From Neisseria lactamica NS19 (GTDB lineage: Bacteria > Pseudomonadota > Gammaproteobacteria > Burkholderiales > Neisseriaceae), in contig AEPI01000023.1 in the NCBI GenBank assembly GCA_000193795.2, positions 4,954 through 68,953 of the forward strand: DNA of 64,000 bases, in the 5' to 3' direction. This document shows positions 18,068-26,247 of this stretch, piece by piece. A program made the position numbers and the translations under genes. The notes under the pieces are model-generated. The model ran no database searches and was not told the DNA's origin. It worked only from the letters and a program-made list of their open reading frames with translations. Numbering within the stretch: the first letter of the stretch is position 1; every line of letters starts with the position of its first letter.

Positions 18068-18160
18068 ATGAAACCTTTTATTTTGCTGTTCGGTCTCTGC
18101 GCCGCTTTATCATTAACTGCCTGCAACAAGGAGAAAAACGTGTACGAAAATGCCGTCTGA
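18068..18160 (+). CDS. Tiny lipoprotein (30 residues) ending in a DUS
   Basis: A good ribosome site (AAGGAG, 18055-18060) precedes ATG 18068. The product has a lipoprotein signal with a LTAC lipobox (Cys19), leaving only about 12 residues after lipidation (CNKEKNVYENAV). The last codons and the stop TGA are read from a DUS (18150-18161). Small lipoproteins with this build exist in many proteobacteria (entericidin-like, LptM-like), but the sequence alone does not assign this one. It may be a truncated remnant of a longer lipoprotein cut short by the DUS. Confidence 0.6.
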   Translation: MKPFILLFGLCAALSLTACNKEKNVYENAV

Positions 18161-18178
18161 AACCTTTTCGGACGGCAT
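18150..18178. terminator. DUS hairpin
   Basis: A DUS (18150-18161) pairs with a near-perfect inverted copy (18167-18178, one mismatch). It lies between the tiny lipoprotein gene and the convergent ispA and can serve both. Confidence 0.7.
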
Positions 18179-18245
18179 TTGTTTCATTCAAGTGCAGGCC
18201 GGCATCGCTATGCCGGCACGTTTCAGTCGGCGATATACGCCGGTT

Positions 18246-19142
18246 TCAATATTTGCGGGCGACTGCAAATTCTGCCAACTGCCGCAGGCGCAGGGCTTTG
18301 CCGCCGAAGGGTTCGAGCAGCGCGACCGCTTCGGCAACCCGTTTGTGTGCGTATGAGCGCGCCGCTTCCAAGCCCATCAGTTTCACATAAGTCGGCTTGT
18401 CGTTGTCCGCGTCTTTGCCCGCCGTTTTGCCCAAAGTCGCCGTGTCTGCCTCGCAGTCCAACACATCGTCGATGACTTGGAACGCCAGCCCCAGTTTTGC
18501 CGCATAATCGTCCAATACCGCCAGACTGTCTTCAGACAGATTCGGGCAGGACATCGCCCCCAATAAAACCGCCGCACGAATCAACGCACCAGTTTTCAGG
18601 CTGTGCATCTGTTCCAAATCGGTTTGTGCCATTTGTTTGCCGACATTTGCCAAATCGATTGCCTGACCGCCCGCCATACCCCTGCTTCCGCCCGCTTTTG
18701 CCAACACCGACAACATAGCCAGCTGCCGTGCCGCAGGCAGGCCGGACGGACGCGCCAATACGTCGAAGGCTTGGGTTTGTAAAGCATCGCCGACCAGCAG
18801 TGCGTTTGCTTCGCCATATTTCACATGGCAGGTCGGTTTGCCCCGGCGCAGGCTGTCGTTGTCCATCGCCGGCATATCGTCGTGAACCAGCGAATAGGCG
18901 TGAATCATCTCGATTGCCGCCATTGCCTGTCCTACTGCTTCATGCACGGCTCCGCCCAATTCCGAAGCCGCCAAAACCAGCATCGGGCGCAGACGTTTGC
19001 CGCCGTCCAAAACTGCATAACGCATCGCTTCGTGCAGCGTGTGCGGGATTTCGTTTTCAGACGGCAAAAAGCGTTCCAGCAGCAACTCTGTTTGCGCCTG
19101 CGCCCTCTGTTGCCACGCTTTCAAATCATTCGTCGGATTCAA
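18246..19142 (-). CDS. ispA: Farnesyl diphosphate synthase (geranyltranstransferase)
   Basis: 298 residues. It condenses isopentenyl diphosphate units into farnesyl diphosphate for ubiquinone and undecaprenyl carriers. The first Asp-rich motif is HDDMPAMDND, followed by LRRGKPTCH; the second is QVIDDVLDCE. Length is typical of IspA. Its start overlaps the end of xseB by 17 bases, the usual xseB-ispA order. An internal DUS-like stretch occurs near the N-terminus (FLPSENE). Confidence 0.95.
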   Translation of the reverse strand: MNPTNDLKAWQQRAQAQTELLLERFLPSENEIPHTLHEAMRYAVLDGGKRLRPMLVLAASELGGAVHEAVGQAMAAIEMIHAYSLVHDDMPAMDNDSLRRGKPTCHVKYGEANALLVGDALQTQAFDVLARPSGLPAARQLAMLSVLAKAGGSRGMAGGQAIDLANVGKQMAQTDLEQMHSLKTGALIRAAVLLGAMSCPNLSEDSLAVLDDYAAKLGLAFQVIDDVLDCEADTATLGKTAGKDADNDKPTYVKLMGLEAARSYAHKRVAEAVALLEPFGGKALRLRQLAEFAVARKY

Positions 19143-19350
19143 GGTTCAACTCCTTTGGCCCGTCCGCATCCAAAACCTGTAATTTCTGTTCGACCCGTGC
19201 CAGCCTGGTTTGGCAGTATCTGACCAGTTCGTTGCCTTCCTGATAGGCGGCAAGCGCGTCTTCCAAGGGCATTTCGCCCTGCATGGATTGGGTCAGCGAT
19301 TCAAGGCGCGACAGGGCCTCTTCAAACGATTTCGGGGTAATTTTCTTCAT
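19126..19350 (-). CDS. xseB: Exodeoxyribonuclease VII small subunit
   Basis: 74 residues from the ATG at 19350 (MKKITPKSFEEALSRLESL). It is the small subunit that binds XseA in exonuclease VII. The motifs SFEEALSRLE, MPLEDALAAYQEGNELVRYC and the coiled-coil character fit the family. The frame is open further upstream but that part is only a DUS and leader. It overlaps ispA by 17 bases. Confidence 0.93.
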   Translation of the reverse strand: MKKITPKSFEEALSRLESLTQSMQGEMPLEDALAAYQEGNELVRYCQTRLARVEQKLQVLDADGPKELNLESDE

Positions 19351-19400
19351 GGTGTCGGGAGTTTCTGTAAAAACGGAATTGTAGCATTTCTGAAAACCGG

Positions 19401-19437
19401 ATGCCGTCTGAAACCCGAATCCGGCTTCAGACGGCAT
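19401..19437. terminator. Paired DUS hairpin
   Basis: DUS at 19401-19412 and its inverted copy at 19426-19437 form a stem between rsgA and xseB. Probable terminator of rsgA. Confidence 0.75.
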
Positions 19438-19463
19438 GGTTTTGTCCTGCAAACGGCAAGGCG

Positions 19464-20330
19464 TTACCCGAGCAGTTCGTCGGTGATGCCCTGCAAAAAG
19501 GCGAGGCGTTCGGGGCTTGCCGCCCCGGTTTCGGCGGCGGCTTTGAAGGCGCAGCCGGGTTCGGCGCGGTGGGTGCAGTTGTGGAAGCGGCATTGCCCGA
19601 CAAGGTGGCGGAAATCGGGGAAATAGCGCGGCAAATCGGCGGCTTGGAGGTGGTGCAAACCAAATTCTTGCAAACCCGGGGAGTCGATGAGTCGGGTTTC
19701 GCCGTTCAAATCGTAAAGCCGGGCGTGGGTGGTGGTGTGCCTGCCGGAATCGAGCGCGGCGGAAATGTCGCCGGTGCGGGCGGTTTGGCTGCCCAAAAGG
19801 GCGTTGGTCAGGGTGGATTTGCCCATACCGCTTTGTCCGAGCAGGATGTTGGTCTGCCCTTCCAAAATGGGACGCAGGCTGTCGGCGTTTTCCAGCGCGC
19901 GGGTTTCGATGACGGGATAGCCCAGCGTTTCGTAGAATTTGAGTTTTTCGTGCCAGAGGGCGGTTTCGGGCAGGTCGGCTTTGTTCAGGACGATGACGGC
20001 TTCAATACCGGCGGCTTCGGCGGCAAGCAGGGCGCGCTGCAGCAGCCGCACGCTCGGACTCGGGACGGCGGCGGTTACGATGAGGAGTCGGGTAACGTTG
20101 GCGGCGATGAGCTTGGTTTTCCACGCGTCTTGGCGGTAGAGCAGGCTTTGGCGCGGTAAAAAATCTTCAATCACAACTTGTTCGGCGTTGACGGGGCTGA
20201 TGCGGACGCGGTCGCCGCAGGCGAAATCGACGCGTTTTTTGCGCGTGCTGGCTTCGTAGCTTGTGCCGTCGGGCGTGCGGACAATGTAGCGGCGGCCGTA
20301 GCTTGCGGTAATTTGGGCGGTATCGGTCAT
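19464..20330 (-). CDS. rsgA: Small ribosomal subunit biogenesis GTPase RsgA
   Basis: 288 residues. RsgA is a circularly permuted GTPase that helps maturation of the 30S subunit. The order is OB-fold (1-75), G4 NKAD (116-119), G1 GQSGMGKS (165-172), G3 DSPG (216-219), then the zinc-binding Cys247, Cys252, His254, Cys260. The permuted order confirms the family. Confidence 0.95.
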   Translation of the reverse strand: MTDTAQITASYGRRYIVRTPDGTSYEASTRKKRVDFACGDRVRISPVNAEQVVIEDFLPRQSLLYRQDAWKTKLIAANVTRLLIVTAAVPSPSVRLLQRALLAAEAAGIEAVIVLNKADLPETALWHEKLKFYETLGYPVIETRALENADSLRPILEGQTNILLGQSGMGKSTLTNALLGSQTARTGDISAALDSGRHTTTHARLYDLNGETRLIDSPGLQEFGLHHLQAADLPRYFPDFRHLVGQCRFHNCTHRAEPGCAFKAAAETGAASPERLAFLQGITDELLG

Positions 20331-20348
20331 AGTATCGGAAGGGTGGTG

Positions 20349-20383
20349 ATGCCGTCTGAAGGCGCGGCGCGTCCGGACGGCAC
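20349..20383. terminator. DUS with degenerate partner
   Basis: A DUS (20349-20360) is followed by a degraded inverted copy (GTCCGGACGGCAC, ending 20383). It lies between the ABC transporter gene and rsgA. Confidence 0.5.
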
Positions 20384-20397
20384 GGTTTCAATCGGTG

Positions 20398-22242
20398 TCA
20401 TTCGGCGTGCCCGTTTAAAAAACCGCCGCTCTGGTGCGCCCAGAGTTTGGCGTAAAGCCCGCGTTTTTCGAGGAGTTCGGCGTGTGTGCCTTCTTCGATG
20501 ATGCGGCCTTTGTCGAGGACGACGAGCCTGTCCATCGCGGCAATGGTGGAGAGGCGGTGGGCGATGGCGATGACGGTTTTGCCGTCCATCATTTTGTCGA
20601 GGCTTTCTTGGATGGCGGCTTCGACTTCGGAATCGAGCGCGCTGGTGGCTTCGTCCAAAAGGAGAATCGGTGCGTCTTTGAGCATCACGCGGGCGATGGC
20701 GATGCGCTGGCGTTGCCCGCCGGAGAGTTTCACGCCGCGTTCGCCGACGTGCGCGTCGTAGCCGCGCCGCCCTTTGGCATCGGAAAGGTTGGGGATGAAG
20801 CCGGCGGCTTCGGCGCGTTCGGCGGCGGAAACCATTTCGGCATCGGTCGCATCGGGACGGCCGTAAACGATGTTGTCGCGCACGGAACGGTGCAGCAGCG
20901 AGGTGTCTTGCGTGACCAAACCGATTTGGGCGCGTAAAGATTCTTGGGTAACGCCGCTTATGTCCTGCCCGTCGATCGAAACCGTGCCGCTTTGCGGTTC
21001 GTAGAAGCGCAAAAGCAGGTTGACGATGGTGGACTTGCCCGCGCCGCTGCGTCCGATCAAGCCGACTTTTTCGCCGGGTTTGATATTCAGGTTGAAGCCG
21101 TTGAGCAGCGGTTTGCCGGCCTCGTAGCAAAAATCGACGTGTTCGAACTTGATTCCGCCTTGCGGCACTTCCAACGGCAGGGCTTGCGGTTTGTCGAGGA
21201 TGGTGTGCGGTTTGGACAGGGTTGCCATACCGTCGCCGACGGTGCCGATGTTTTCAAACAAGCGGGCGGATTCCCACATAATGTATTGCGACAGCCCGTT
21301 GACGCGCAACGCCATCGCGGTGGCGGTGGCGACCGCGCCCACGCCGACCTGTCCGTTGTGCCAAAGCCAGATGCCCAGTGCGGCGGTGGAGAGGGTCAGC
21401 GAAGTGTTGACGATGAAGCTGCACGAATGCAGCAGCGTCGCCAGCCGCATTTGGGCGCGCACCGTAACCATAAACTCTTCCATCGACTGCTTGGCATAGG
21501 CGGCTTCGCGCGCGCCGTGGGAGAAGAGTTTGACGGTGGCGATATTGGAATAGGCATCGGTAATGCGGCCGGTCATCAGCGAGCGGGCATCCGCCTGCCG
21601 GGCGGCGGTTTTGCCGAGCTTGGGAATCAGCAGGCGCATTACCGAAGCGAAACCGATTATCCAGCCGATAAAGGGCAGCAGCAGCAGACCGTCGAACGAA
21701 ATCAGAATCACGCCGGATGTGATGAAATACACCAGCACATACACAACCATATCGGCAACCGTCATCACCACGTCGCGCAACGCCAGCGCGGTCTGCATAA
21801 CTTTGGCGGACACGCGGCCGGCAAATTCGTCCTGATAGAAGCCGAGGCTCTGGTTCAGCATCAGGCGGTGGAAGTTCCAGCGCAGGCGCATAGGGAACAC
21901 GCCCTGAAGGGTTTGCAGGCGCACGTTGGACGCGGCAAACGCCCACACGACCGAAAACACCATCATCGCCGCCATCGCCGCCAGTTCCCAACCTTTTTCG
22001 GCAAACAGGGTCGCGGGCGGGTATTTGCCGAGCCATTCCACGAGTTTGCCCATAAATTGAAAAACCAGGGCCTCCATAATGCCGATGCCGGCGGTAAGCA
22101 CCGCCAGGGCGGCAATCCATTTCCGCACCCCGGCCATACTGCTCCAGACAAAACGCCGCAAGCCTTTTTCGGGCGTTTTCGGCGCGGTTTCGGGGTAGGG
22201 GTCGATTCGGGACTCGAACCAGGAAAATATTGTGTTCAACAT
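20398..22242 (-). CDS. ABC exporter, fused permease and ATPase
   Basis: 614 residues from the ATG at 22242 (MLNTIFSWFES); the longer frame only adds an upstream DUS. Six membrane helices in about the first 330 residues are followed by a nucleotide-binding domain with Walker A GRSGAGKST, signature LSGGQRQR, Walker B LLLDEATSALDS and the H-loop AHRLST. The build is that of a homodimeric type IV exporter (MsbA-like/multidrug class). The substrate is unknown; the protein is not specifically like MsbA, so I give no symbol. Confidence 0.88.
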   Translation of the reverse strand: MLNTIFSWFESRIDPYPETAPKTPEKGLRRFVWSSMAGVRKWIAALAVLTAGIGIMEALVFQFMGKLVEWLGKYPPATLFAEKGWELAAMAAMMVFSVVWAFAASNVRLQTLQGVFPMRLRWNFHRLMLNQSLGFYQDEFAGRVSAKVMQTALALRDVVMTVADMVVYVLVYFITSGVILISFDGLLLLPFIGWIIGFASVMRLLIPKLGKTAARQADARSLMTGRITDAYSNIATVKLFSHGAREAAYAKQSMEEFMVTVRAQMRLATLLHSCSFIVNTSLTLSTAALGIWLWHNGQVGVGAVATATAMALRVNGLSQYIMWESARLFENIGTVGDGMATLSKPHTILDKPQALPLEVPQGGIKFEHVDFCYEAGKPLLNGFNLNIKPGEKVGLIGRSGAGKSTIVNLLLRFYEPQSGTVSIDGQDISGVTQESLRAQIGLVTQDTSLLHRSVRDNIVYGRPDATDAEMVSAAERAEAAGFIPNLSDAKGRRGYDAHVGERGVKLSGGQRQRIAIARVMLKDAPILLLDEATSALDSEVEAAIQESLDKMMDGKTVIAIAHRLSTIAAMDRLVVLDKGRIIEEGTHAELLEKRGLYAKLWAHQSGGFLNGHAE

Positions 22243-22266
22243 TGTTTTCGATTTCGGTAAAACGGT

Positions 22267-22298
22267 TTCAGACGGCATCAAACACAATGCCGTCTGAA
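22267..22298. terminator. Inverted DUS pair
   Basis: Inverted DUS at 22267-22278 and 22287-22298, between ruvA and the ABC transporter gene; probable terminator of ruvA transcripts. A single further DUS (22395-22406) touches the stop codon of ruvA. Confidence 0.65.
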
Positions 22299-22405
22299 AG
22301 GAAGGACAATAACGCCATTTTACGGGAAAAGCCGTCGGGAAGACAGCGCGGGGGCGGAAACGCAGGGTTTCGGCAGGGCAAACGCCGCGCCGCCTTCAGA
22401 CGGCA

Positions 22406-22990
22406 TTATTTCAGCAGGTTTTTCAGGGCGAGGCGCACGCCTTCGCCCACGTCCGTCCCTTTCGGAACGCCTTTGACCGCCGCTTTTGCTTCGCGTTCGC
22501 TGTAACCCAGCGCAAGCAGCGTGCCGACGATGTCGTTGGTTTCGTCATTCTCGGACGGGGCGGCAAACAGCCCGTCCGTTACCGTATGGGAAACCAGCTT
22601 GCCGCGCAGTTCCAAGACCATGCGTTCGGCGGTTTTTTTGCCGATTCCCGGTGCGGAAGAGAGGCGTTTGACATCTTCTTCCGCCACCGCCCGCGCCAGT
22701 TCGCCGGCAGTCATTGCCGATAAAATCCCCAAGGCGGTTTTCGCGCCGATGCCGCCGACTTTGATTAACTGGCGGAATGTTTGACGCTCTTCAGTGGTCG
22801 CAAAGCCAAATAAAAGATGCGCGTCTTCCCGAATGATAAGCTGGGTAAACAGTTGTACGTTTTCGCCCACGGGCGGCAGGTTGCAGAAGGTCTGCATCGA
22901 TACGTCGGCTTCGTAGCCGACACCGTTGACATCGATGACGATTTGAGGAGGGGTTTTCTCAACCAGTTTGCCGGTCAGCCTGCTGATCAT
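22406..22990 (-). CDS. ruvA: Holliday junction branch migration protein RuvA
   Basis: 194 residues. RuvA binds four-way DNA junctions and loads RuvB. Visible parts are the N-terminal OB-fold (MISRLTGKLVEKTPPQIVID), two helix-hairpin-helix motifs (KVGGIGAKTALGIL; APGIGKKTAERMVLEL) and the C-terminal domain that contacts RuvB (LLALGYSEREA). ruvB and ruvC are not adjacent. Confidence 0.97.
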   Translation of the reverse strand: MISRLTGKLVEKTPPQIVIDVNGVGYEADVSMQTFCNLPPVGENVQLFTQLIIREDAHLLFGFATTEERQTFRQLIKVGGIGAKTALGILSAMTAGELARAVAEEDVKRLSSAPGIGKKTAERMVLELRGKLVSHTVTDGLFAAPSENDETNDIVGTLLALGYSEREAKAAVKGVPKGTDVGEGVRLALKNLLK

Positions 22991-23022
22991 AATGTGCCGA
23001 ATCCTGAAGTGTCGGGTGCAAA

Positions 23023-23056
23023 ATGCCGTCTGAAACCGGTTGGGGCTTCAGACGGC
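23023..23056. terminator. DUS hairpin
   Basis: DUS at 23023-23034 pairs with a 10-base inverted copy (23047-23056). It lies between ruvA and the PepSY gene. Confidence 0.65.
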
Positions 23057-23072
23057 GCGGATTGTATCAAAT

Positions 23073-23399
23073 TCAGTCGTCCCGGCGGGAGGAAATCACG
23101 CGGCCGGTGCGGGCATCGACGACGACTTTGTATTCCTGTCCGTCTTTGGCGATTTCAATATCGTAATGCGGACGGCCGTTGTCGTGTTCGAGATCGATGT
23201 CGGTGATTTTGCCGCCGACACGGGCCAAGGCCGCCTTTTCGGCTTTGTCCCGGCTGATGATTTTGTCTTGTGTGCCGTGTTGGTGTGCGGCGTGTCCGTG
23301 GTCGTCGTCGCCGTGTCCGTCGTGGTGGGCGAGCGCGGGGGCGGAAATGCCCAACAGTGCTGTTGCGGCGGCACTTAAGAGAAGGTGTTTGAAGTTCAT
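23073..23399 (-). CDS. PepSY-domain periplasmic protein
   Basis: 108 residues from the ATG at 23399 (MNFKHLLLSAAAT). A signal peptide ends about ALA-HHDG, and the mature N-terminus is rich in His and Asp (HHDGHGDDDHGHAAHQHG), a likely metal-binding tail. Residues about 50-105 form one PepSY domain (ISRDKAEKAALARVGGKI ... YKVVVDARTGRVISS). PepSY domains often inhibit peptidases or bind ligands in the periplasm. The function here is unknown; a role in metal handling is a guess from the His-rich region. Confidence 0.75.
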   Translation of the reverse strand: MNFKHLLLSAAATALLGISAPALAHHDGHGDDDHGHAAHQHGTQDKIISRDKAEKAALARVGGKITDIDLEHDNGRPHYDIEIAKDGQEYKVVVDARTGRVISSRRDD

Positions 23400-23459
23400 G
23401 TTTTGCTCTTGCAAATCGGGGGTTAAAAATGCGGATATTAATAAGGTATCAAATGACCG

Positions 23460-24176
23460 TCAACCGGCAGACAATGCCGTCTGAATCATACCGCGCGCCC
23501 GGGCTTCGGCTTCGGCGGCGCGTTCCTGCGAGGCAAACGGCCCCATTTTGACGACGTATTCGTAACGGCGTTTTTCGATGGCGAGGTTCGGGCTTGATGC
23601 CGAAGCGGCGAAGTTTTGGGCGGCTTGGTTCAGGTATGCCTGTGCCTCGTGTTCCGTACCGAAGGATTTTAAGTCGATAAAGATGTCTTTGCCGGCGGAC
23701 GGTGCGGATTGGCCCGGGATGATTTGTTCGATTTTGACGTGTGCCGTCCCTTGGCTGACAAAGCCCAATTTTTGCGCGGCGGCTTTGGATACGTCGATGA
23801 TGCGGTTGCCGTGGAAGGGGCCGCGGTCGTTGACGCGGACGATGACGCTTTTGCCGTTACGGGTATTGGTTACGCGGACGTAGCTGGGAATGGGCAGGGT
23901 TTTGTGGGCGGCGGTAAAGGCGTTCATATCGTAGCGGTCTCCGCCGGAAGTTTTGCGCCCGTGAAACCTGCCGCCGTACCACGAGGCGTTGCCGGTTTGC
24001 GTGAACTCGGCAACTTGGTTTATCGGCGTGTAGCGTTTGCCGGCGACTTTGTAGCTGCGGTTGGCGGAGGCGTGCAGTTTTTCTGCCCTGACCACTGCGT
24101 CGGCGGATGCCGTCTGAAAGGAATGTATGCCGAATGCGGCGGTGAGGAGGAAAAGGGTTTTTCGGGTTAAAGTCAA
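23460..24176 (-). CDS. rlpA: RlpA-like septal ring lytic transglycosylase with SPOR domain
   Basis: 238 residues. Signal peptide to about residue 25, then a double-psi beta-barrel domain with GNASWYGGRFHGRKTSGG, the conserved RVNDRGPF and the IIDVSKAAAQKLG stretch, typical of RlpA enzymes that cut naked glycan at the septum. The C-terminal 75 residues resemble a SPOR domain that binds denuded peptidoglycan. No lipobox cysteine follows the signal sequence, unlike E. coli RlpA. DUS copies fall inside the coding sequence near both ends (24108-24119 region and 23474-23485). Confidence 0.85.
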   Translation of the reverse strand: MTLTRKTLFLLTAAFGIHSFQTASADAVVRAEKLHASANRSYKVAGKRYTPINQVAEFTQTGNASWYGGRFHGRKTSGGDRYDMNAFTAAHKTLPIPSYVRVTNTRNGKSVIVRVNDRGPFHGNRIIDVSKAAAQKLGFVSQGTAHVKIEQIIPGQSAPSAGKDIFIDLKSFGTEHEAQAYLNQAAQNFAASASSPNLAIEKRRYEYVVKMGPFASQERAAEAEARARGMIQTALSAG

Positions 24177-24229
24177 AACGTGTTCCGTTCTTGAGTTGAA
24201 GACGAATGGGCATCGTATCCGGATAGGTT

Positions 24230-24251
24230 TTCAGACGGCAGGGCTGCCGTC
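24230..24251. terminator. Short palindrome with partial DUS
   Basis: TTCAGACGGCA followed by GGGCTGCCGTC makes a 8-bp GC-rich stem (GACGGCAG/CTGCCGTC) between trmL and rlpA; it touches the end of trmL. Confidence 0.4.
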
Positions 24252-24714
24252 AAACGCCGCCCGCGTAACCGTGTTGCCGCCACGCTTCAAAAAGTATCAC
24301 GGCAACGGTATTGGAAAGGTTCATACTCCGGCTGCCGGGCTGCATAGGCAGGCGGATTTTTTGCGCGGCGGGCAGGCTGTCGAGAATGTCGGCGGGCAGC
24401 CCGCGCGTTTCCGGCCCGAACAATAAAACGTCGCCTTTTTGAAACGCGGTTTCATCGGGGCGCGCCGTGCCTTTGGTGGTCAGTGCGAAAATGCGCCTGC
24501 CCGCCAATGCCTTGAGGCAGTCGTCGAAGTTTTCGTGCACCGTCAGGCTGGCGAACTCGTGGTAGTCGAGCCCGGCGCGTTTCATTTTGGCGGAATCTAA
24601 TGGGAAGCCGAGCGGCTTGACAAGGTGCAAATCCGCGCCGGTATTGGCGCACAGGCGGATGATGTTGCCTGTGTTCGGCGGGATTTCCGGTTGGTATAAA
24701 ACGATGGTAAACAT
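24250..24714 (-). CDS. trmL: tRNA (cytidine/uridine-2'-O-)-methyltransferase TrmL
   Basis: 154 residues from the ATG at 24714 (MFTIVLYQPEIPPNTGNIIR). It is a SPOUT methyltransferase that methylates the wobble base ribose of tRNA-Leu species. The N-terminal PEIPPNTGNIIRLCAN motif, LLFGPETRGLP and the trefoil-knot sequence IRLPMQPGSRSMNLSNTVAV are all present. Confidence 0.95.
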   Translation of the reverse strand: MFTIVLYQPEIPPNTGNIIRLCANTGADLHLVKPLGFPLDSAKMKRAGLDYHEFASLTVHENFDDCLKALAGRRIFALTTKGTARPDETAFQKGDVLLFGPETRGLPADILDSLPAAQKIRLPMQPGSRSMNLSNTVAVILFEAWRQHGYAGGV

Positions 24715-24778
24715 AAATATCAATCACTTATAGGCGCGTAACCTTGCCACAAGGCGGCATAGGTGTCAAAAAATTTAG

Positions 24779-25504
24779 TTATTTTTTCATTGGCGTGCGC
24801 GCCAGCGTCCAGCAGCAGACGCGGTTCGCGCCCGATTTTTTCAGCGTTTTTGCCAATTCGTCCAGCGTCGCGCCGGTGGTAAAGACATCGTCGATTAACA
24901 AAATATTACAGTTTTCCGGCAGCGGTTTGCGGATTTCAAAGGCGTTTTTGATGTTTCGCCGCCGTTCGCCGCCTTTGAGCGTGCTTTGCGGCGGGCGGTG
25001 GTGTCGGAATACGGTGTGCCGGGGCAGTATCTGCCAACCGTAGCGTTGCGCCGGCAGCCCGACGATACTTTCGCTTTGATTGAAGCCGCGTTGAAGCAGC
25101 CGCTCCCTGCTTAGCGGTACGGGCAGGACGAAATCGAAGCATTCGTCTGCAAGCCGGGCGGGCGGGTTCTGCATCATCAGGTCTGCCAACGGGCGCACCA
25201 TACTCAAATCTGCCGAGTGTTTCAGCGCGCGTATCATATTGCTGACGGGCGGTTCGTAATACAGCGAAGCCCACATCCGGTCGAATGCGGGCGGTTTTTT
25301 CTGGCACGCGCCGCACACCGGTCCGCCTTGGATGTGTCTGAAACACAGGGGGCAGCTGTTTGCCGCGTCGGTGCGGTATGCCGCCAAATCGGTATTGCAG
25401 CCGTCGCAGATGCCGTCTGAAACGCCGGACGAACCGTGGCATAATACGCAACGCCTGATAGTGGGCGCGTCTGCGATGCGCTGCCAACAAGAGAGAAAAT
25501 TCAT
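24779..25504 (-). CDS. comF: ComF family protein (phosphoribosyltransferase-like)
   Basis: 241 residues from the ATG at 25504. The N-terminus has four CxxC-type pairs (CVLC, CDGC, CPLC, CGAC) making a zinc ribbon; the C-terminus has a PRPP-binding loop (ILLIDDVFTTGATLDE). ComF proteins take part in natural transformation in several bacteria, including processing of incoming single-stranded DNA, though the mechanism is not settled. The start codon overlaps the divergent bioH start in the palindrome CATG (25502-25505). An internal DUS (25410-25421) encodes VSDGI. Confidence 0.85.
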   Translation of the reverse strand: MNFLSCWQRIADAPTIRRCVLCHGSSGVSDGICDGCNTDLAAYRTDAANSCPLCFRHIQGGPVCGACQKKPPAFDRMWASLYYEPPVSNMIRALKHSADLSMVRPLADLMMQNPPARLADECFDFVLPVPLSRERLLQRGFNQSESIVGLPAQRYGWQILPRHTVFRHHRPPQSTLKGGERRRNIKNAFEIRKPLPENCNILLIDDVFTTGATLDELAKTLKKSGANRVCCWTLARTPMKK

Positions 25505-26246
25505 GCCTGATGCTGCCAAAAAAGTTTATCTGATACACGGTTGGGGGGCGAACCGCCACGTGTTCGACGATTTGATGCCCCGTCTGCCCGGGGAATGGGC
25601 GGTGTGCGCACCCGATTTGCCCGGACACGGGGACGCGCCCTTCGTGCAACCCTTCGATGTTGCGGCGGCGGCAGACGGCATTGCCGCCCAAATTGACGCT
25701 TCGGCCGACATTCTCGGCTGGTCGCTCGGCGGATTGGTCGCGCTGTATCTGGCGGCCCGCCATCCCGGGAAAGTCCGTTCGCTCTGCCTGACGGCGGGTT
25801 TCGCCCGGCTGGCGGCTGCCGAAGACTATCCCGAAGGGCTTGCCGCGCCTGCATTGGGCAAAATGGTCGGCGCGTTCCGTTCGGATTATGCCAAACATAT
25901 CAAACAGTTTCTACAATTACAGCTTTTGCACGCGCCCGATGCGGACGGAATCATCGGCAGAATCCTGCCCGATTTGGCACGGTGCGGCACGCCTTCCGCA
26001 CTGCAGGAGGCTTTGGACGCGGCGGAAAGGGCGGATGCGCGGCATATGTTGGACAAGATAGATGTTCCGGTACTGCTGGTGTTCGGCGGCAAAGACGCGA
26101 TTACGCCGCCGCGTATGGGCGAATATCTGCACCGGCATTTGAAGGACGGCAGGCTGGTTGTGATGGAAAAGGCGGCACACGCGCCGTTTTTGAGCCACGC
26201 GGAAGCGTTTGCCGCGCTGTACCGCGACTTTGTCGAAGGGGTTTGA
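25503..26246 (+). CDS. bioH: Pimeloyl-ACP methyl ester carboxylesterase
   Basis: 247 residues, an alpha/beta hydrolase that removes the methyl ester from pimeloyl-ACP in biotin synthesis. The oxyanion region is IHGWGANRHVF, the nucleophile is Ser74 in GWSLGG, and the acid/base residues are in LVFGGKDAITP and KAAHAPFLSH. The overlap with comF at the start codon means its leader lies inside comF. bioC follows two bases after the stop. Confidence 0.93.
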   Translation: MPDAAKKVYLIHGWGANRHVFDDLMPRLPGEWAVCAPDLPGHGDAPFVQPFDVAAAADGIAAQIDASADILGWSLGGLVALYLAARHPGKVRSLCLTAGFARLAAAEDYPEGLAAPALGKMVGAFRSDYAKHIKQFLQLQLLHAPDADGIIGRILPDLARCGTPSALQEALDAAERADARHMLDKIDVPVLLVFGGKDAITPPRMGEYLHRHLKDGRLVVMEKAAHAPFLSHAEAFAALYRDFVEGV

Positions 26247-26247
26247 G

